DNA of 64,000 nt, from assembly GCF_013249045.1 (NCBI RefSeq), contig NZ_JABRWP010000006.1:124001-188000 (forward strand), written 5' to 3'. The DNA is from Winogradskyella eckloniae (lineage in GTDB: Bacteria > Bacteroidota > Bacteroidia > Flavobacteriales > Flavobacteriaceae). The stretch's first letter is position 1; each line of letters starts with the position of its first letter. Position numbers and translations under genes: made by a program. Positions 1 to 7,333 of this stretch are shown here, piece by piece. A model generated the notes under the pieces. It was not told the DNA's origin. It did no database searches and saw nothing but the letters and a program-made list of their open reading frames with translations.

Positions 1-610
1 TGATGGCTATTGTATCGCCCAAAAATTTTGGTTCTACATTAAATAATAAATCTAAACTCGCTTTTGCACGCGCTAAATATTCTCGTGCTGGTCGTTTAAA
101 AACGTCTTTGGCGTTATAAGCAATGGCATCAATTCCAAAATGTTGCGCGATATAAATAGCACGTTCATTATGAAACTTTTGAGAAATAATAGTGAGCGCA
201 TCTTGGCCAAATATTTCTTTGGCTCTAACTATGGAATCAAGCGTTCTAAAACCAGCATAATCTAAAAATATACGTTCTGCCGGAATGCCTTTTTCAATTA
301 AATCGTTTTTAAAATCTGTAGGTTCATCATAGTCTTTTCGGCTGTTGTCTCCACTGACTAATATGTATTCAATTTTTCCGGCTTTGTAAAGCGCAACGGC
401 TGCATCAACTCTGTGTTTGTAAAATAGATTAATGTTACCACTAGACGCCAAACGGCTTGCACCAAGTACGAGTCCGACTGTGTTTTTTGGAATACTATCC
501 ACATCATTGTAAGTCAATCCTTTGGCTTTGTAACCAACCCAATGAAAGGTAGCTAAGACACCTATGGTTACTAAAATACCTGCTAGAATTAATAGTTTTA
601 GTTTTTTCAT
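1..610 (-). CDS. SanA/YdcF-like DUF218 membrane-anchored protein (3' end cut by window edge)
   Basis: About 203 codons are visible, starting at the ATG complement of 608-610 and running off the left edge. The protein starts with one hydrophobic segment (residues about 4-20) and then has the DUF218 fold signature: a VGLVLGAS strand, KHRVDAAVALYKAGK, ILVSGDN and a later RTLDSIVRA. This is the pattern of SanA/ElyC/YdcF proteins, which sit in the inner membrane and are linked to envelope barrier function; their chemistry is unsettled. SanA homologues are about 210-240 residues, so only a few C-terminal residues are missing. Its start codon overlaps the stop of the upstream gene by 4 bases (ATGA), so it is the last visible gene of a translationally coupled operon. 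Confidence 0.85.
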   Translation of the reverse strand, partial: MKKLKLLILAGILVTIGVLATFHWVGYKAKGLTYNDVDSIPKNTVGLVLGASRLASSGNINLFYKHRVDAAVALYKAGKIEYILVSGDNSRKDYDEPTDFKNDLIEKGIPAERIFLDYAGFRTLDSIVRAKEIFGQDALTIISQKFHNERAIYIAQHFGIDAIAYNAKDVFKRPAREYLARAKASLDLLFNVEPKFLGDTIAI

Positions 611-1125
611 GCTGTGTTTAAATTAAGATTGAATAGTTCATTTTTTGAGAAAATAACATCTCTAAAATCTGAAATAGAAACGTGTAATAATTTCTGATAA
701 TCGTAATGATGAAATGCATTGGCAGCCTTTCCTGTTTTAAAAGAGTTATAGTAATATTTATAATAATCTGGAAGGATAGCAATACCCAAAATTATGGCGC
801 CATACAAATACGGACTGCGTTTTCCGTTGCCATAACAAAGGCATTGAAGTGCAATTTCATCTTCTACTTTAGTGCTGTAACCACAAAGTACATGGTAACA
901 ATCGTGTCGTTCAACTTTTGGGATTAATTCAAAATTATTTTCATCTAAAAAATCGCCTAAATGTCTTCCAAACGACGCCTTCGGATAGTTAAGTAAATCG
1001 GCTTTAGACACTTGCCAAGGTTGATGATTTTTAAACATAGATGTATAGAAACGTTGCGAATGTTCAAACAGCCAAATGATGAGTTGTTTCCGCTTGTCTT
1101 TAAATATTTTCAATAGGTTGTTCAT
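607..1125 (-). CDS. COQ4-like protein with HDxxH-x11-E metal motif
   Basis: 172 residues, soluble-looking. Residues 74-78 read HDCYH and a Glu follows at position 90, exactly the HDxxH-x11-E motif that defines COQ4, the scaffold/decarboxylation factor of coenzyme Q synthesis; the motif binds a divalent metal in that family. The rest of the sequence was not recognised residue by residue, so the call rests on this motif plus overall length and helical character. Bacteroidota normally make menaquinone rather than ubiquinone, so the job here is unknown. It overlaps the genes on both sides by 4 bases (ATGA junctions at 607-610 and 1122-1125), which argues for a shared transcript with the membrane protein before it and the SanA-like protein after it. 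Confidence 0.6.
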   Translation of the reverse strand: MNNLLKIFKDKRKQLIIWLFEHSQRFYTSMFKNHQPWQVSKADLLNYPKASFGRHLGDFLDENNFELIPKVERHDCYHVLCGYSTKVEDEIALQCLCYGNGKRSPYLYGAIILGIAILPDYYKYYYNSFKTGKAANAFHHYDYQKLLHVSISDFRDVIFSKNELFNLNLNTA

Positions 1126-1454
1126 GGTAAATTGGGATGATGTTGTTCTATTAAACGTGTTGTGGTAGTGTATGTTTTTTTACAATGTTTCAACTTAAAA
1201 TTCCAAATTAAAAGTGCAAAACAGTAAACACCTAATGCGTAATACGAAGCAACAAAGGCAAAATCAAAACCGATTAGGATTGTTGCTAGTATTGCGGATA
1301 AAACCATCATGTAATATGGAAACTGATTTTTAAAAACATACATTTTATCGTTCGGTTTTTTTGAAAACCAAAACATACTAGATATACTAATTCTTAGTAT
1401 GAGAAATGTAAATCCGACACCAAAGAAAATGGCAATTAGAATTAATCCAAGCAT
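1122..1454 (-). CDS. small multi-pass membrane protein, unknown
   Basis: 110 residues with three or four hydrophobic segments (about residues 2-22, 45-65 and 67-88) and a short basic, Thr-rich cytoplasmic-looking tail. No family recognised. The start lies one base after the stop region of the preceding 464-residue membrane protein and its own stop overlaps the COQ4-like gene by 4 bases, so it is clearly an operon member. Its small size and position between two conserved-looking genes suggest a partner or membrane anchor, but this is inference only. Confidence 0.6.
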   Translation of the reverse strand: MLGLILIAIFFGVGFTFLILRISISSMFWFSKKPNDKMYVFKNQFPYYMMVLSAILATILIGFDFAFVASYYALGVYCFALLIWNFKLKHCKKTYTTTTRLIEQHHPNLP

Positions 1455-1455
1455 G

Positions 1456-2850
1456 TTATTTAGAATTGAGTTTAAAATTATCGTATTGTAACTCTTGCCA
1501 ATTACTGGTTCTTAATTCATAGATGTATTTGTGATATTTAGATTTAATTTGAGCAACATCTTCTTCATCTAGCGCTTTAGTGTTTAGTTGTTCATTTAAT
1601 ATAAAAGTGTTGTTATCAGAAAGGTTGAGTAGATATTTAAAATCCATTGATTTCGCATAATTAAAATTGTAGTTCGTAATGTGATAATCCCAGTTTACAG
1701 TGCTAGATGCTATGAGGATGATAAACGCGGCTTGCGTATTGACTCTAAACAAATACCAATTGTTTTTAATGGAACCTATTTTTAACAAGGTCGTTGCCAA
1801 ACCAATTGTTGCTAAGATTAAATACACTAAAACACCAATTCTTTTATAGGTTAACCCAAAGTAGTAGATGTACTGACTGTTTTTAAATGTGATACTAAAA
1901 ACAAGAAGAATATTGAGAATAATCCAAGTGTAGGCTAAACGTTTTAGAGTTTTGTTTTGCTCATAGAAGTTGAGATTTCCTCTAAAAACGTAAAGTAATA
2001 TCATAATGGCAATGACAATAGATGCAATGAGTGCATTAATACCACTATGCACTTGGGCAGAAAAAAGCGAGGCTTTTATTTCGAAATCTGAAGTTATAAA
2101 TGCAACATCAGTGATGAGGTAGAGTACTATAAGAGCGTTTAATAATGAAATAAGAATCACGCCAAGTTGGTTTTCTTGCTTAAGTTTAGGTAGTGAAAAC
2201 GTACTGGTTTTTTGTAAATCATTTTCCGTTTTTAAATCTAATTCTGTAGCAGGTTCTACTTCAATTGGTGCATAGATATTATTGAATAGATAATAACCCA
2301 AACCAGCCACTAATAACCATTGAATATTAACGAAGCTAAAATCTATTTGGTCAATAATATTACTAAATACAGGATTCCCTTCTTTATACAATGCAATAAA
2401 AGTGATAAGAATTACAGCAGGAATCAATATGATTTTTGCCCAATGTAGATAGTCAATAGGTTCTTTTTCTTCTATATCCTCGTCTTTAGATTTTGTATTT
2501 GCTAATGCAAAATTTCTGTGGAAGAAACCAGCAATAGTGGTATACAATCCATTAAGCCAATTGATATAAATGGACGATTTCGTTTCAGAAAGATGGCCAA
2601 TTAACGTGAAAAATGCCACGAAATTGGCAATAATTGAAAGTGTAGAATTATGAAAAAATATAGTTAAACCTGTAATAAGATACGCAGCCGAATAGATTTG
2701 GGTTTTTCTGTTTTTAAAATGCGATTTATTATTAATAAACAGAATTACAACGGTAAGTATACTAAATAGAAATAGGTTAAGTCCTATGGATTGGTCGTAG
2801 AATAAGGTGCTAAATAATAAGGCTGCGATAAAGAGTGCTAATTTTTTCAT
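1456..2850 (-). CDS. large polytopic membrane protein, DUF4153/DUF4173-like
   Basis: 464 residues with roughly ten or eleven membrane segments, broken by a charged, Glu/Lys-rich loop near residues 120-130 and another near 205-225. A region near residues 375-395 (NWDYHITNYNFNYA) followed by a soluble C-terminal tail of about 60 residues resembles the DUF4153/DUF4173 group of Bacteroidota membrane proteins; I am unsure which of the two names fits. Function of these families is unknown. A perfect 19-bp palindrome lies 17 bases before the start (2868-2886), the same element that precedes the first gene of this cluster. The next gene downstream starts 1 base after its stop. Confidence 0.65.
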   Translation of the reverse strand: MKKLALFIAALLFSTLFYDQSIGLNLFLFSILTVVILFINNKSHFKNRKTQIYSAAYLITGLTIFFHNSTLSIIANFVAFFTLIGHLSETKSSIYINWLNGLYTTIAGFFHRNFALANTKSKDEDIEEKEPIDYLHWAKIILIPAVILITFIALYKEGNPVFSNIIDQIDFSFVNIQWLLVAGLGYYLFNNIYAPIEVEPATELDLKTENDLQKTSTFSLPKLKQENQLGVILISLLNALIVLYLITDVAFITSDFEIKASLFSAQVHSGINALIASIVIAIMILLYVFRGNLNFYEQNKTLKRLAYTWIILNILLVFSITFKNSQYIYYFGLTYKRIGVLVYLILATIGLATTLLKIGSIKNNWYLFRVNTQAAFIILIASSTVNWDYHITNYNFNYAKSMDFKYLLNLSDNNTFILNEQLNTKALDEEDVAQIKSKYHKYIYELRTSNWQELQYDNFKLNSK

Positions 2851-2867
2851 ATTTAATTATTTTAAAG

Positions 2868-2886
2868 TACTTTGTATTTCAAAGTA
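2868..2886. promoter_or_regulatory. 19-bp palindromic operator candidate, copy 1
   Basis: Reads TACTTTGTATTTCAAAGTA: perfect 7-bp arms with a 5-bp centre. It is the exact reverse complement of the element at 5052-5070. On the coding strand it lies 17 bases before the ATG of the polytopic membrane protein, and the flanking CTTTAAAA is also shared between both copies. Likely a repressor or activator site; the winged-helix protein encoded at 3724-4017 is the obvious candidate binder (inference). Confidence 0.6.
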
Positions 2887-2943
2887 AATGATTAAAAAAA
2901 AAGCGACATACGAGTTGTAGTCGAAATATTGGGTTTCGTTAAT

Positions 2944-3708
2944 TTATGTGGTTGTAATATTTAATCGTTTTATATCTTGTTTATAGGCTGTTGGTAAAAT
3001 GATGTCTTTTAAAATCCAATCGAGTTTAAGGCTTCTAAAAATTTTATAAACTGAAATTAAGGGTTTTAATAATGATACTTTTCTTAATAGGAGTAACGTT
3101 CTTACAGAATCTTGTAACAGTAATATCTGCGACTCTAATAATAGACGATACCTAAAAAGGCCTAGATGTTTTCGGTATTGTTTGTATAAGTCTTTAGTAT
3201 AGTTTCCGTTTTTTAAATTTTCGTCTAAATGGTTTTGTCTTTCAATTTCAAAATCAGAGTAGGTAAGTGGTAGATTTTTAATTCCCATTCTAGAACCAAC
3301 ATTGCCAAACACGTTTAAAACGTCTTGTTTTTCTTCAAGTTGAAGTTCTCTTTCTAAAATTTCATAAGCACGAATCGAATAATCAATCAGCATATACAAA
3401 ACATCTTTATAAGCCCATTGCGGAATCTTTGCGCCGCGTTTGTTTTCAACAGACGTGTGAATTGCGGTAATATGATTTATAGCTTTTATGGCATCATCTT
3501 TCTCAGAAAATACAATGGCTTTGGCATAGTTAACCGTAGAAAATAAGCGTCCTAAAGGGTCAGATGGTAATTTGCCTGTAAAATAAAGCCAATCGACAGC
3601 TTTGTTGGCAGCAAACTCTGCAGATGCACCAGCAAATACCAAAAGAATGGTGTCGCTAGTTCCCCAGATTTCTCTGACTATTGAGTTTTTATGTACAAAG
3701 TTTTCCAT
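2944..3708 (-). CDS. MpaB-family (DUF2236) oxygenase-like protein
   Basis: 254 residues. The N-terminal part carries the conserved DUF2236 pattern: REIWG, LLVFAGASAEFA, VDWLYFTGKLPSDP, GRLFSTV and YAKAIVF. This family includes the ER-bound oxygenase MpaB and the latex-clearing protein Lcp, a b-type heme dioxygenase; short bacterial members like this one have no assigned substrate. Several long helices follow, with a basic, hydrophobic C-terminal stretch near residues 185-235 that could lie on the membrane. The gene starts 15 bases after the winged-helix regulator gene, so the two are probably cotranscribed. The gap of 93 bases after it contains the second operator copy. Confidence 0.75.
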   Translation of the reverse strand: MENFVHKNSIVREIWGTSDTILLVFAGASAEFAANKAVDWLYFTGKLPSDPLGRLFSTVNYAKAIVFSEKDDAIKAINHITAIHTSVENKRGAKIPQWAYKDVLYMLIDYSIRAYEILERELQLEEKQDVLNVFGNVGSRMGIKNLPLTYSDFEIERQNHLDENLKNGNYTKDLYKQYRKHLGLFRYRLLLESQILLLQDSVRTLLLLRKVSLLKPLISVYKIFRSLKLDWILKDIILPTAYKQDIKRLNITTT

Positions 3709-3723
3709 CGAAATTTCTAAAAA

Positions 3724-4017
3724 TTAAGTCTTGTTTATTAATTTTTCAAGCGCTTCAATATGTTTTTTAAATTCTAATTTACCCAGTTTAGTAGCACTAT
3801 ATCTGGTGTTTGGTTTTCTTCCAATAAATTGTTTTTCAACTAAAATATAGTCTGCTTTTTCTAAGGCTTTGGTGTGGCTGGCTAAGTTGCCGTCTGTGGC
3901 ACCTAACAATTCCTTTAGCATTTTAAAATCGGCATACTCATTAACCATAAGTACAGACATAATGCCTAGTCGTATTCTGTGATCAAAAAGTTTATTTATG
4001 TTAGTAATTATACTCAT
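3724..4017 (-). CDS. small winged-helix transcriptional regulator (HTH_34 / ArsR-MarR-like)
   Basis: 97 residues consisting almost only of a winged helix: FDHRIRLGIMSVLMV (helix 1), YADFKMLKELLGATDGNLASHTKALEKADYILV (helix-turn-helix) and KQFIGRKPNTRYSATKLG (wing), then a C-terminal helix for dimerisation. This is the 'winged helix DNA-binding domain' family common next to membrane genes in Flavobacteria. No sensor domain is visible, so an effector would have to bind the wHTH itself or the partner proteins. Located 32 bases after the lipoprotein gene and 15 bases before the MpaB-like gene. Being a probable dimer, it is a natural binder for the two palindromes at 2868-2886 and 5052-5070 (inference). 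Confidence 0.8.
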   Translation of the reverse strand: MSIITNINKLFDHRIRLGIMSVLMVNEYADFKMLKELLGATDGNLASHTKALEKADYILVEKQFIGRKPNTRYSATKLGKLEFKKHIEALEKLINKT

Positions 4018-4049
4018 AGTGTTTCCAACAAATGCCGGAATTTCTGTCT

Positions 4050-4421
4050 TTAATATGTTTTGTCAAATTTACTTTTAATTAAAACAGTATCATTTAATAC
4101 TGTTATATGTATTTCATCTTCAATTTGATGACCATTAGAATAATAACCAAAGGATTTTGAAATCTTGTTGCTGTTTTCATGATTTTTATAAGAAATGAAG
4201 TAGCTACCATCTGATTTTGCTTCAGTCATTGATATGCTGTAGGCCATACTTTCGCCTTGGTCTAAGCTAATAAATTCTTGTTTAGTATTAGGGTTAATGG
4301 CTAATGAATCAATTTTAAAATCACTTGCATTGGTAATTACAAAATGTCCTTTATTAAAATGACACGATGTACATAGGAATAATAATGATGCCAAAAACGT
4401 TATGTTTAGAATTGATTTCAT
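4050..4421 (-). CDS. hypothetical lipoprotein
   Basis: 123 residues. The first 20 residues form a lipoprotein signal peptide ending in LCTSC, with the lipidated Cys at about residue 20. The mature part is small and beta-rich with no recognised domain (FVITNASDFKIDSLAI, then alternating strands). It is placed between the membrane protein that starts the cluster and the winged-helix regulator, with only 7 bases separating it from the gene before. An envelope role is likely; nothing more specific can be said. Confidence 0.65.
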   Translation of the reverse strand: MKSILNITFLASLLFLCTSCHFNKGHFVITNASDFKIDSLAINPNTKQEFISLDQGESMAYSISMTEAKSDGSYFISYKNHENSNKISKSFGYYSNGHQIEDEIHITVLNDTVLIKSKFDKTY

Positions 4422-4428
4422 TGGTATT

Positions 4429-5043
4429 CTATTTATTTACATCATATTTAAAATGCATCCAAGTCCCATAAATAATATGCATTACTCCAAAGCCAATGGC
4501 CCAAAGCCAAAACCCATAACCAGGATAATAACTGGCTATTAGTCCTAATATAATCTGGATATAACCCAAATATTGAATGTCGCCTATGCTATATTTTGAA
4601 GCACACACTAAGGCTAACCCGTAAAAAATAAGCATTAAACCACCTGTTTGTCCATATGTACCTTGACTTAAAATAATTAAACAATAAACACCACCAACCG
4701 TTAGCGGAATTAGAAAATTTAACAAGAGACGTTTAGAGGAGTTGTCCCACATTTTGTCGCCAGTTTTTTTAGCTTTTCTAGTCGTGAGGATGATACCAGT
4801 AACTGCGCTCAAAATGGCTATCATCATTAAAACAGCCATGCAAGCCCAAAATACCCTACCATGGAATATATATAAAGTGCCATTACTGTATGTCATTACT
4901 AACCAGTAAGCAATCGCTGCACCAATAAGGGCATAGATACCAGCGAGAACGCCAGATAAACCACTTAAAGAAATAAATCGTGAGGATTTATTCATAAGAT
5001 TTTTAATCTCACTAATGTCTTTTAAATAATCTTTATCGCTCAT
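4429..5043 (-). CDS. polytopic membrane protein, first gene of regulator-linked cluster
   Basis: 204 residues from the ATG complement of 5041-5043 (MSDKDYLKDISEIKN). A longer frame reaches 5094, but that would put the start upstream of the palindrome and close to the promoter, so the inner ATG is chosen. A soluble N-terminal helix with charged residues is followed by six hydrophobic segments with a GLSGVLAGIYALIGAAIAYW opening segment. The same kind of protein is often found next to a small winged-helix regulator in Flavobacteria (recalled, not checked). Function unknown. The 19-bp palindrome ends 8 bases before the start and would cover the ribosome-binding region. Confidence 0.7.
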   Translation of the reverse strand: MSDKDYLKDISEIKNLMNKSSRFISLSGLSGVLAGIYALIGAAIAYWLVMTYSNGTLYIFHGRVFWACMAVLMMIAILSAVTGIILTTRKAKKTGDKMWDNSSKRLLLNFLIPLTVGGVYCLIILSQGTYGQTGGLMLIFYGLALVCASKYSIGDIQYLGYIQIILGLIASYYPGYGFWLWAIGFGVMHIIYGTWMHFKYDVNK

Positions 5044-5051
5044 TTTTAAAG

Positions 5052-5070
5052 TACTTTGAAATACAAAGTA
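5052..5070. promoter_or_regulatory. 19-bp palindromic operator candidate, copy 2
   Basis: Reads TACTTTGAAATACAAAGTA, perfect 7-bp arms, exact reverse complement of 2868-2886. It lies between a possible minus-strand -7 element (5092-5099) and the ATG at 5043, that is inside the expected 5' leader, so a bound protein could block elongation or translation initiation. Confidence 0.6.
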
Positions 5071-5091
5071 AAATAAATTATTCGGTTTCAA

Positions 5092-5099
5092 CAAATTTA
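5092..5099 (-). promoter_or_regulatory. Bacteroidota -7 promoter element for the 5043 gene
   Basis: CAAATTTA on the plus strand is TAAATTTG on the minus strand, a full match to TAnnTTTG. Transcription would begin near 5085, giving a leader of about 40 bases that contains the palindrome. No convincing -33 TTTG was found. Confidence 0.4.
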
Positions 5100-5151
5100 T
5101 TTTGCAGTTTTAGCTAAATTTATCATCTAACGAATAACAAAAATTTTTGAA

Positions 5152-5505
5152 ATGATTGGATTACTCTTAACAATAGCAAATATTTCTGGAGGTATTTTAC
5201 TCGGTCTTGCAACACTAGATAAATGGGATGGTGAAAGCAATTTTTTTAATAATATAGCAGGAAAATTAGTGCCTTTTCAAACCGTAATTGGTGGTGCGCT
5301 TGTGGTTTTATCTATACTTACTATAAGAGGCAGTTTGCTCTTAAATATTGTGAGTATTTTAGGAGGTATTCTTTTATTAACACATGTCTTTAGCAAAGTG
5401 CCTGCTTTAGAGACAACCTTAAGAAAAATTTCAGCATCATTAATGCCTTTTAAAGCTATTATTGGTATAGCATTATTGGTTATTGGTGTTTTAAGACTAT
5501 TCTAA
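5152..5505 (+). CDS. small membrane protein with internal duplication
   Basis: 117 residues, four membrane segments. Residues about 10-55 and 68-113 align without gaps: ISGGILL / ILGGILL at the start, LVPFQTVIGGALVVL / LMPFKAIIGIALLVI at the end. The protein is therefore two copies of a two-helix hairpin. No named family recognised. It is divergent from the regulator-linked cluster with about 100 bases between the two starts, so the intergenic region could serve both. The next gene follows 9 bases later on the same strand. Confidence 0.65.
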   Translation: MIGLLLTIANISGGILLGLATLDKWDGESNFFNNIAGKLVPFQTVIGGALVVLSILTIRGSLLLNIVSILGGILLLTHVFSKVPALETTLRKISASLMPFKAIIGIALLVIGVLRLF

Positions 5506-5514
5506 AATGTAGAA

Positions 5515-5886
5515 ATGAATCCGGCTGAAGCACATATCTTAAAACAAGTAGAACCATACAAGTCTATTTATTTGCATTTGCAAGTGTTAATAGAACATAC
5601 TTTGCCTGAAGCAGATTTGTTATACAAATGGCGTTTGCCTTGTTATTATATAGATAAGCGACCAATCTGTTATATCAATCAGAGTAAAGATTATGTAGAC
5701 GTAGGGTTTTGGCATTCTGCGCATTTATCAAAAAAATGGGATGCCTATTTAGTGACCGAAAAACGTAAAGTAGTGAAATCACTGCGTTATAAAACACTAG
5801 ATGATATAGACGATTCTATTTTTATTTCGATTTTAAAAGACGTTGAAGGAATAAAACAGAAAGGGTTTTATAAGAAGGATGTCTAA
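5515..5886 (+). CDS. DUF1801-family protein
   Basis: 123 residues matching the DUF1801 (YdhG-like) pattern: an N-terminal helical part (LIEHTLPEADLLYKWRLPCYYI), then KRPICYINQSKDYVDVGFWHSAHL and a C-terminal helix. DUF1801 proteins are small alpha-beta proteins with a frataxin-like fold whose biochemical role is not established. The gene starts 9 bases after the membrane protein at 5152 and ends 5 bases before the convergent gene at 5892. Likely cytoplasmic. Confidence 0.75.
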   Translation: MNPAEAHILKQVEPYKSIYLHLQVLIEHTLPEADLLYKWRLPCYYIDKRPICYINQSKDYVDVGFWHSAHLSKKWDAYLVTEKRKVVKSLRYKTLDDIDDSIFISILKDVEGIKQKGFYKKDV

Positions 5887-5891
5887 ATAAT

Positions 5892-6428
5892 TTAAGACTT
5901 TATGAGTTTGTAGTTGGCCTTCATTAATTTACGGTTTAAATTAATATTTAGGGAAAGTCTGTGGTTAGAAATTCCGCCAATTGTATTGTTAAAACTAATG
6001 CCATAGCCATATGTTAGATTAACCATTCCTCCAAAGCTAGCGCCTAGTTCTGGTAAAATTCTAAATTCTGATTGTTCGTTTTTAAAATAATTAAGTGCAG
6101 ATAAGCGTATAGAAAAAAAAGTAATAGAGATTTCGTAGCCTAATTTTGGTGCGATATTAAAGTTTTCATCACGCTTTAAATTTGTTTCCATTCCTATTCT
6201 TAAACCTTGAACACCAACAATCGGGAACATTTTTGGAGGAAATTCATTACTAACGTTTCCAATTATGACGTTAAACTCAGTAAAAACTTCTTTTTGAACT
6301 AAAACACCTGAAGAAAATACTAAATTTAGTTTTCGAGGTGCTTTGGCTTTTTCTATTTCTCCTGGTTGTGTAAAGCAAAAATTGCTAGAAAATAAAACTG
6401 AAATTATGATTAAGCTATGGAACTTCAT
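5892..6428 (-). CDS. hypothetical exported protein, possibly outer-membrane beta-barrel
   Basis: 178 residues with a signal peptide (MKFHSLIIISVLFSSNFCF, cleavage after about residue 20). The mature protein alternates polar and hydrophobic residues in strands (GVLVQKEVFTEFNVIIGN, YEISITFFSIRLSAL, GMVNLTYGYGISF), as expected for a small barrel or lipocalin-like protein. No family recognised. Its start overlaps the stop of kdsA by one base (TAATG), so it is probably translated from the kdsA transcript. Confidence 0.6.
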   Translation of the reverse strand: MKFHSLIIISVLFSSNFCFTQPGEIEKAKAPRKLNLVFSSGVLVQKEVFTEFNVIIGNVSNEFPPKMFPIVGVQGLRIGMETNLKRDENFNIAPKLGYEISITFFSIRLSALNYFKNEQSEFRILPELGASFGGMVNLTYGYGISFNNTIGGISNHRLSLNINLNRKLMKANYKLIKS

Positions 6429-7246
6429 TAGAAGTTGTTAATAGTCTTCCTTATGGCTACCAGATGCTTTAATAAACCTTCTAAATTATCTAAATGTAGC
6501 ATATTGGCACCATCACTTTTAGCATTTGCAGGATCGAAGTGGGTCTCAATAAATAAACCATCTACATTATTAACAATACCTGCTCTGGCAATGGTTTCAA
6601 TCATATCTGGTCGTCCACCTGTGACACCAATAGTTTGATTTGGTTGTTGTAGAGAATGCGTAACATCTAAAACCGTTGGTGCAAATTGACGCATGGTTGG
6701 TATGCCTCTAAAGTCTACAATCATATCTTGATAGCCAAACATGGTACCTCGATCTGTAATCCAAGCTTTTTCGTTACCAGCATCTTTTACTTTTTGTACA
6801 GCATGTTTCATGGCTTCCGGACTCATAAATTGCCCTTTCTTTAAGTTAACCACTTTTCCTGTTTTGGCTGCCGCAACAACCAAGTCGGTCTGTCTTACTA
6901 AAAATGCAGGTATTTGCAACACATCAACATATTCTGCAGCCATCGCAGCATCAGAAGCTTCATGTATATCTGTCACTGTAGGAACATCAAACGTTTCAGA
7001 AACCTTTCTAAGAATTTTTAAGGCTTTTTCGTTTCCAATTCCTGTAAAACTATCAATTCTACTTCGGTTTGCTTTTTTAAAACTGCCTTTAAATATGTAA
7101 GGAATTTCTAATTTGTCAGTAATGTTAATGACCTTCTCTGCAATGCGCAATGCCATGTCTTCGCCTTCAATAGCGCATGGTCCACAGAGTAAAAAAAAGT
7201 TGTTAGAATCTGTATGTTTTAGTTTAGGAATACGTTTTAAATCCAT
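6428..7246 (-). CDS. kdsA: 3-deoxy-8-phosphooctulonate synthase (Kdo-8-P synthase)
   Basis: 272 residues from the ATG complement of 7244-7246 (MDLKRIPKLKHTDSNN). KdsA condenses phosphoenolpyruvate with arabinose-5-phosphate to Kdo-8-phosphate, the precursor of lipid A-linked Kdo. Family motifs are present in order: LLCGPCAIEGEDMA, FKGSFKKANRS, GIGNEKALKIL, VPTVTDIHE, QIPAFLVRQTDL, NLKKGQFMSP, RGTMFGY and VTHSLQ. A frame start 10 codons upstream exists (7276), but it would lie inside the minus-strand -7 element at 7274-7281, so the inner ATG is preferred. It is cotranscribed with the small exported protein that follows. It supplies Kdo for the surface glycan pathway encoded further along. Confidence 0.95.
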   Translation of the reverse strand: MDLKRIPKLKHTDSNNFFLLCGPCAIEGEDMALRIAEKVINITDKLEIPYIFKGSFKKANRSRIDSFTGIGNEKALKILRKVSETFDVPTVTDIHEASDAAMAAEYVDVLQIPAFLVRQTDLVVAAAKTGKVVNLKKGQFMSPEAMKHAVQKVKDAGNEKAWITDRGTMFGYQDMIVDFRGIPTMRQFAPTVLDVTHSLQQPNQTIGVTGGRPDMIETIARAGIVNNVDGLFIETHFDPANAKSDGANMLHLDNLEGLLKHLVAIRKTINNF

Positions 7247-7273
7247 ATCAGTATAAAGGCAATAATTAGTGTA

Positions 7274-7281
7274 CAAATATA
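7274..7281 (-). promoter_or_regulatory. -7 promoter element for kdsA
   Basis: CAAATATA on the plus strand equals TATATTTG on the minus strand, a full TAnnTTTG match. It predicts a start near 7267 and a leader of about 20 bases before the ATG at 7246. Confidence 0.5.
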
Positions 7282-7333
7282 CTATTTAACTATAACATTT
7301 ATACTTAAAGCAGAACAACATTTACGCTAAGGG

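Noticed and set aside
7247-7276. Longer KdsA start
   Set aside because: It falls inside the minus-strand -7 element and adds residues not found in KdsA proteins.
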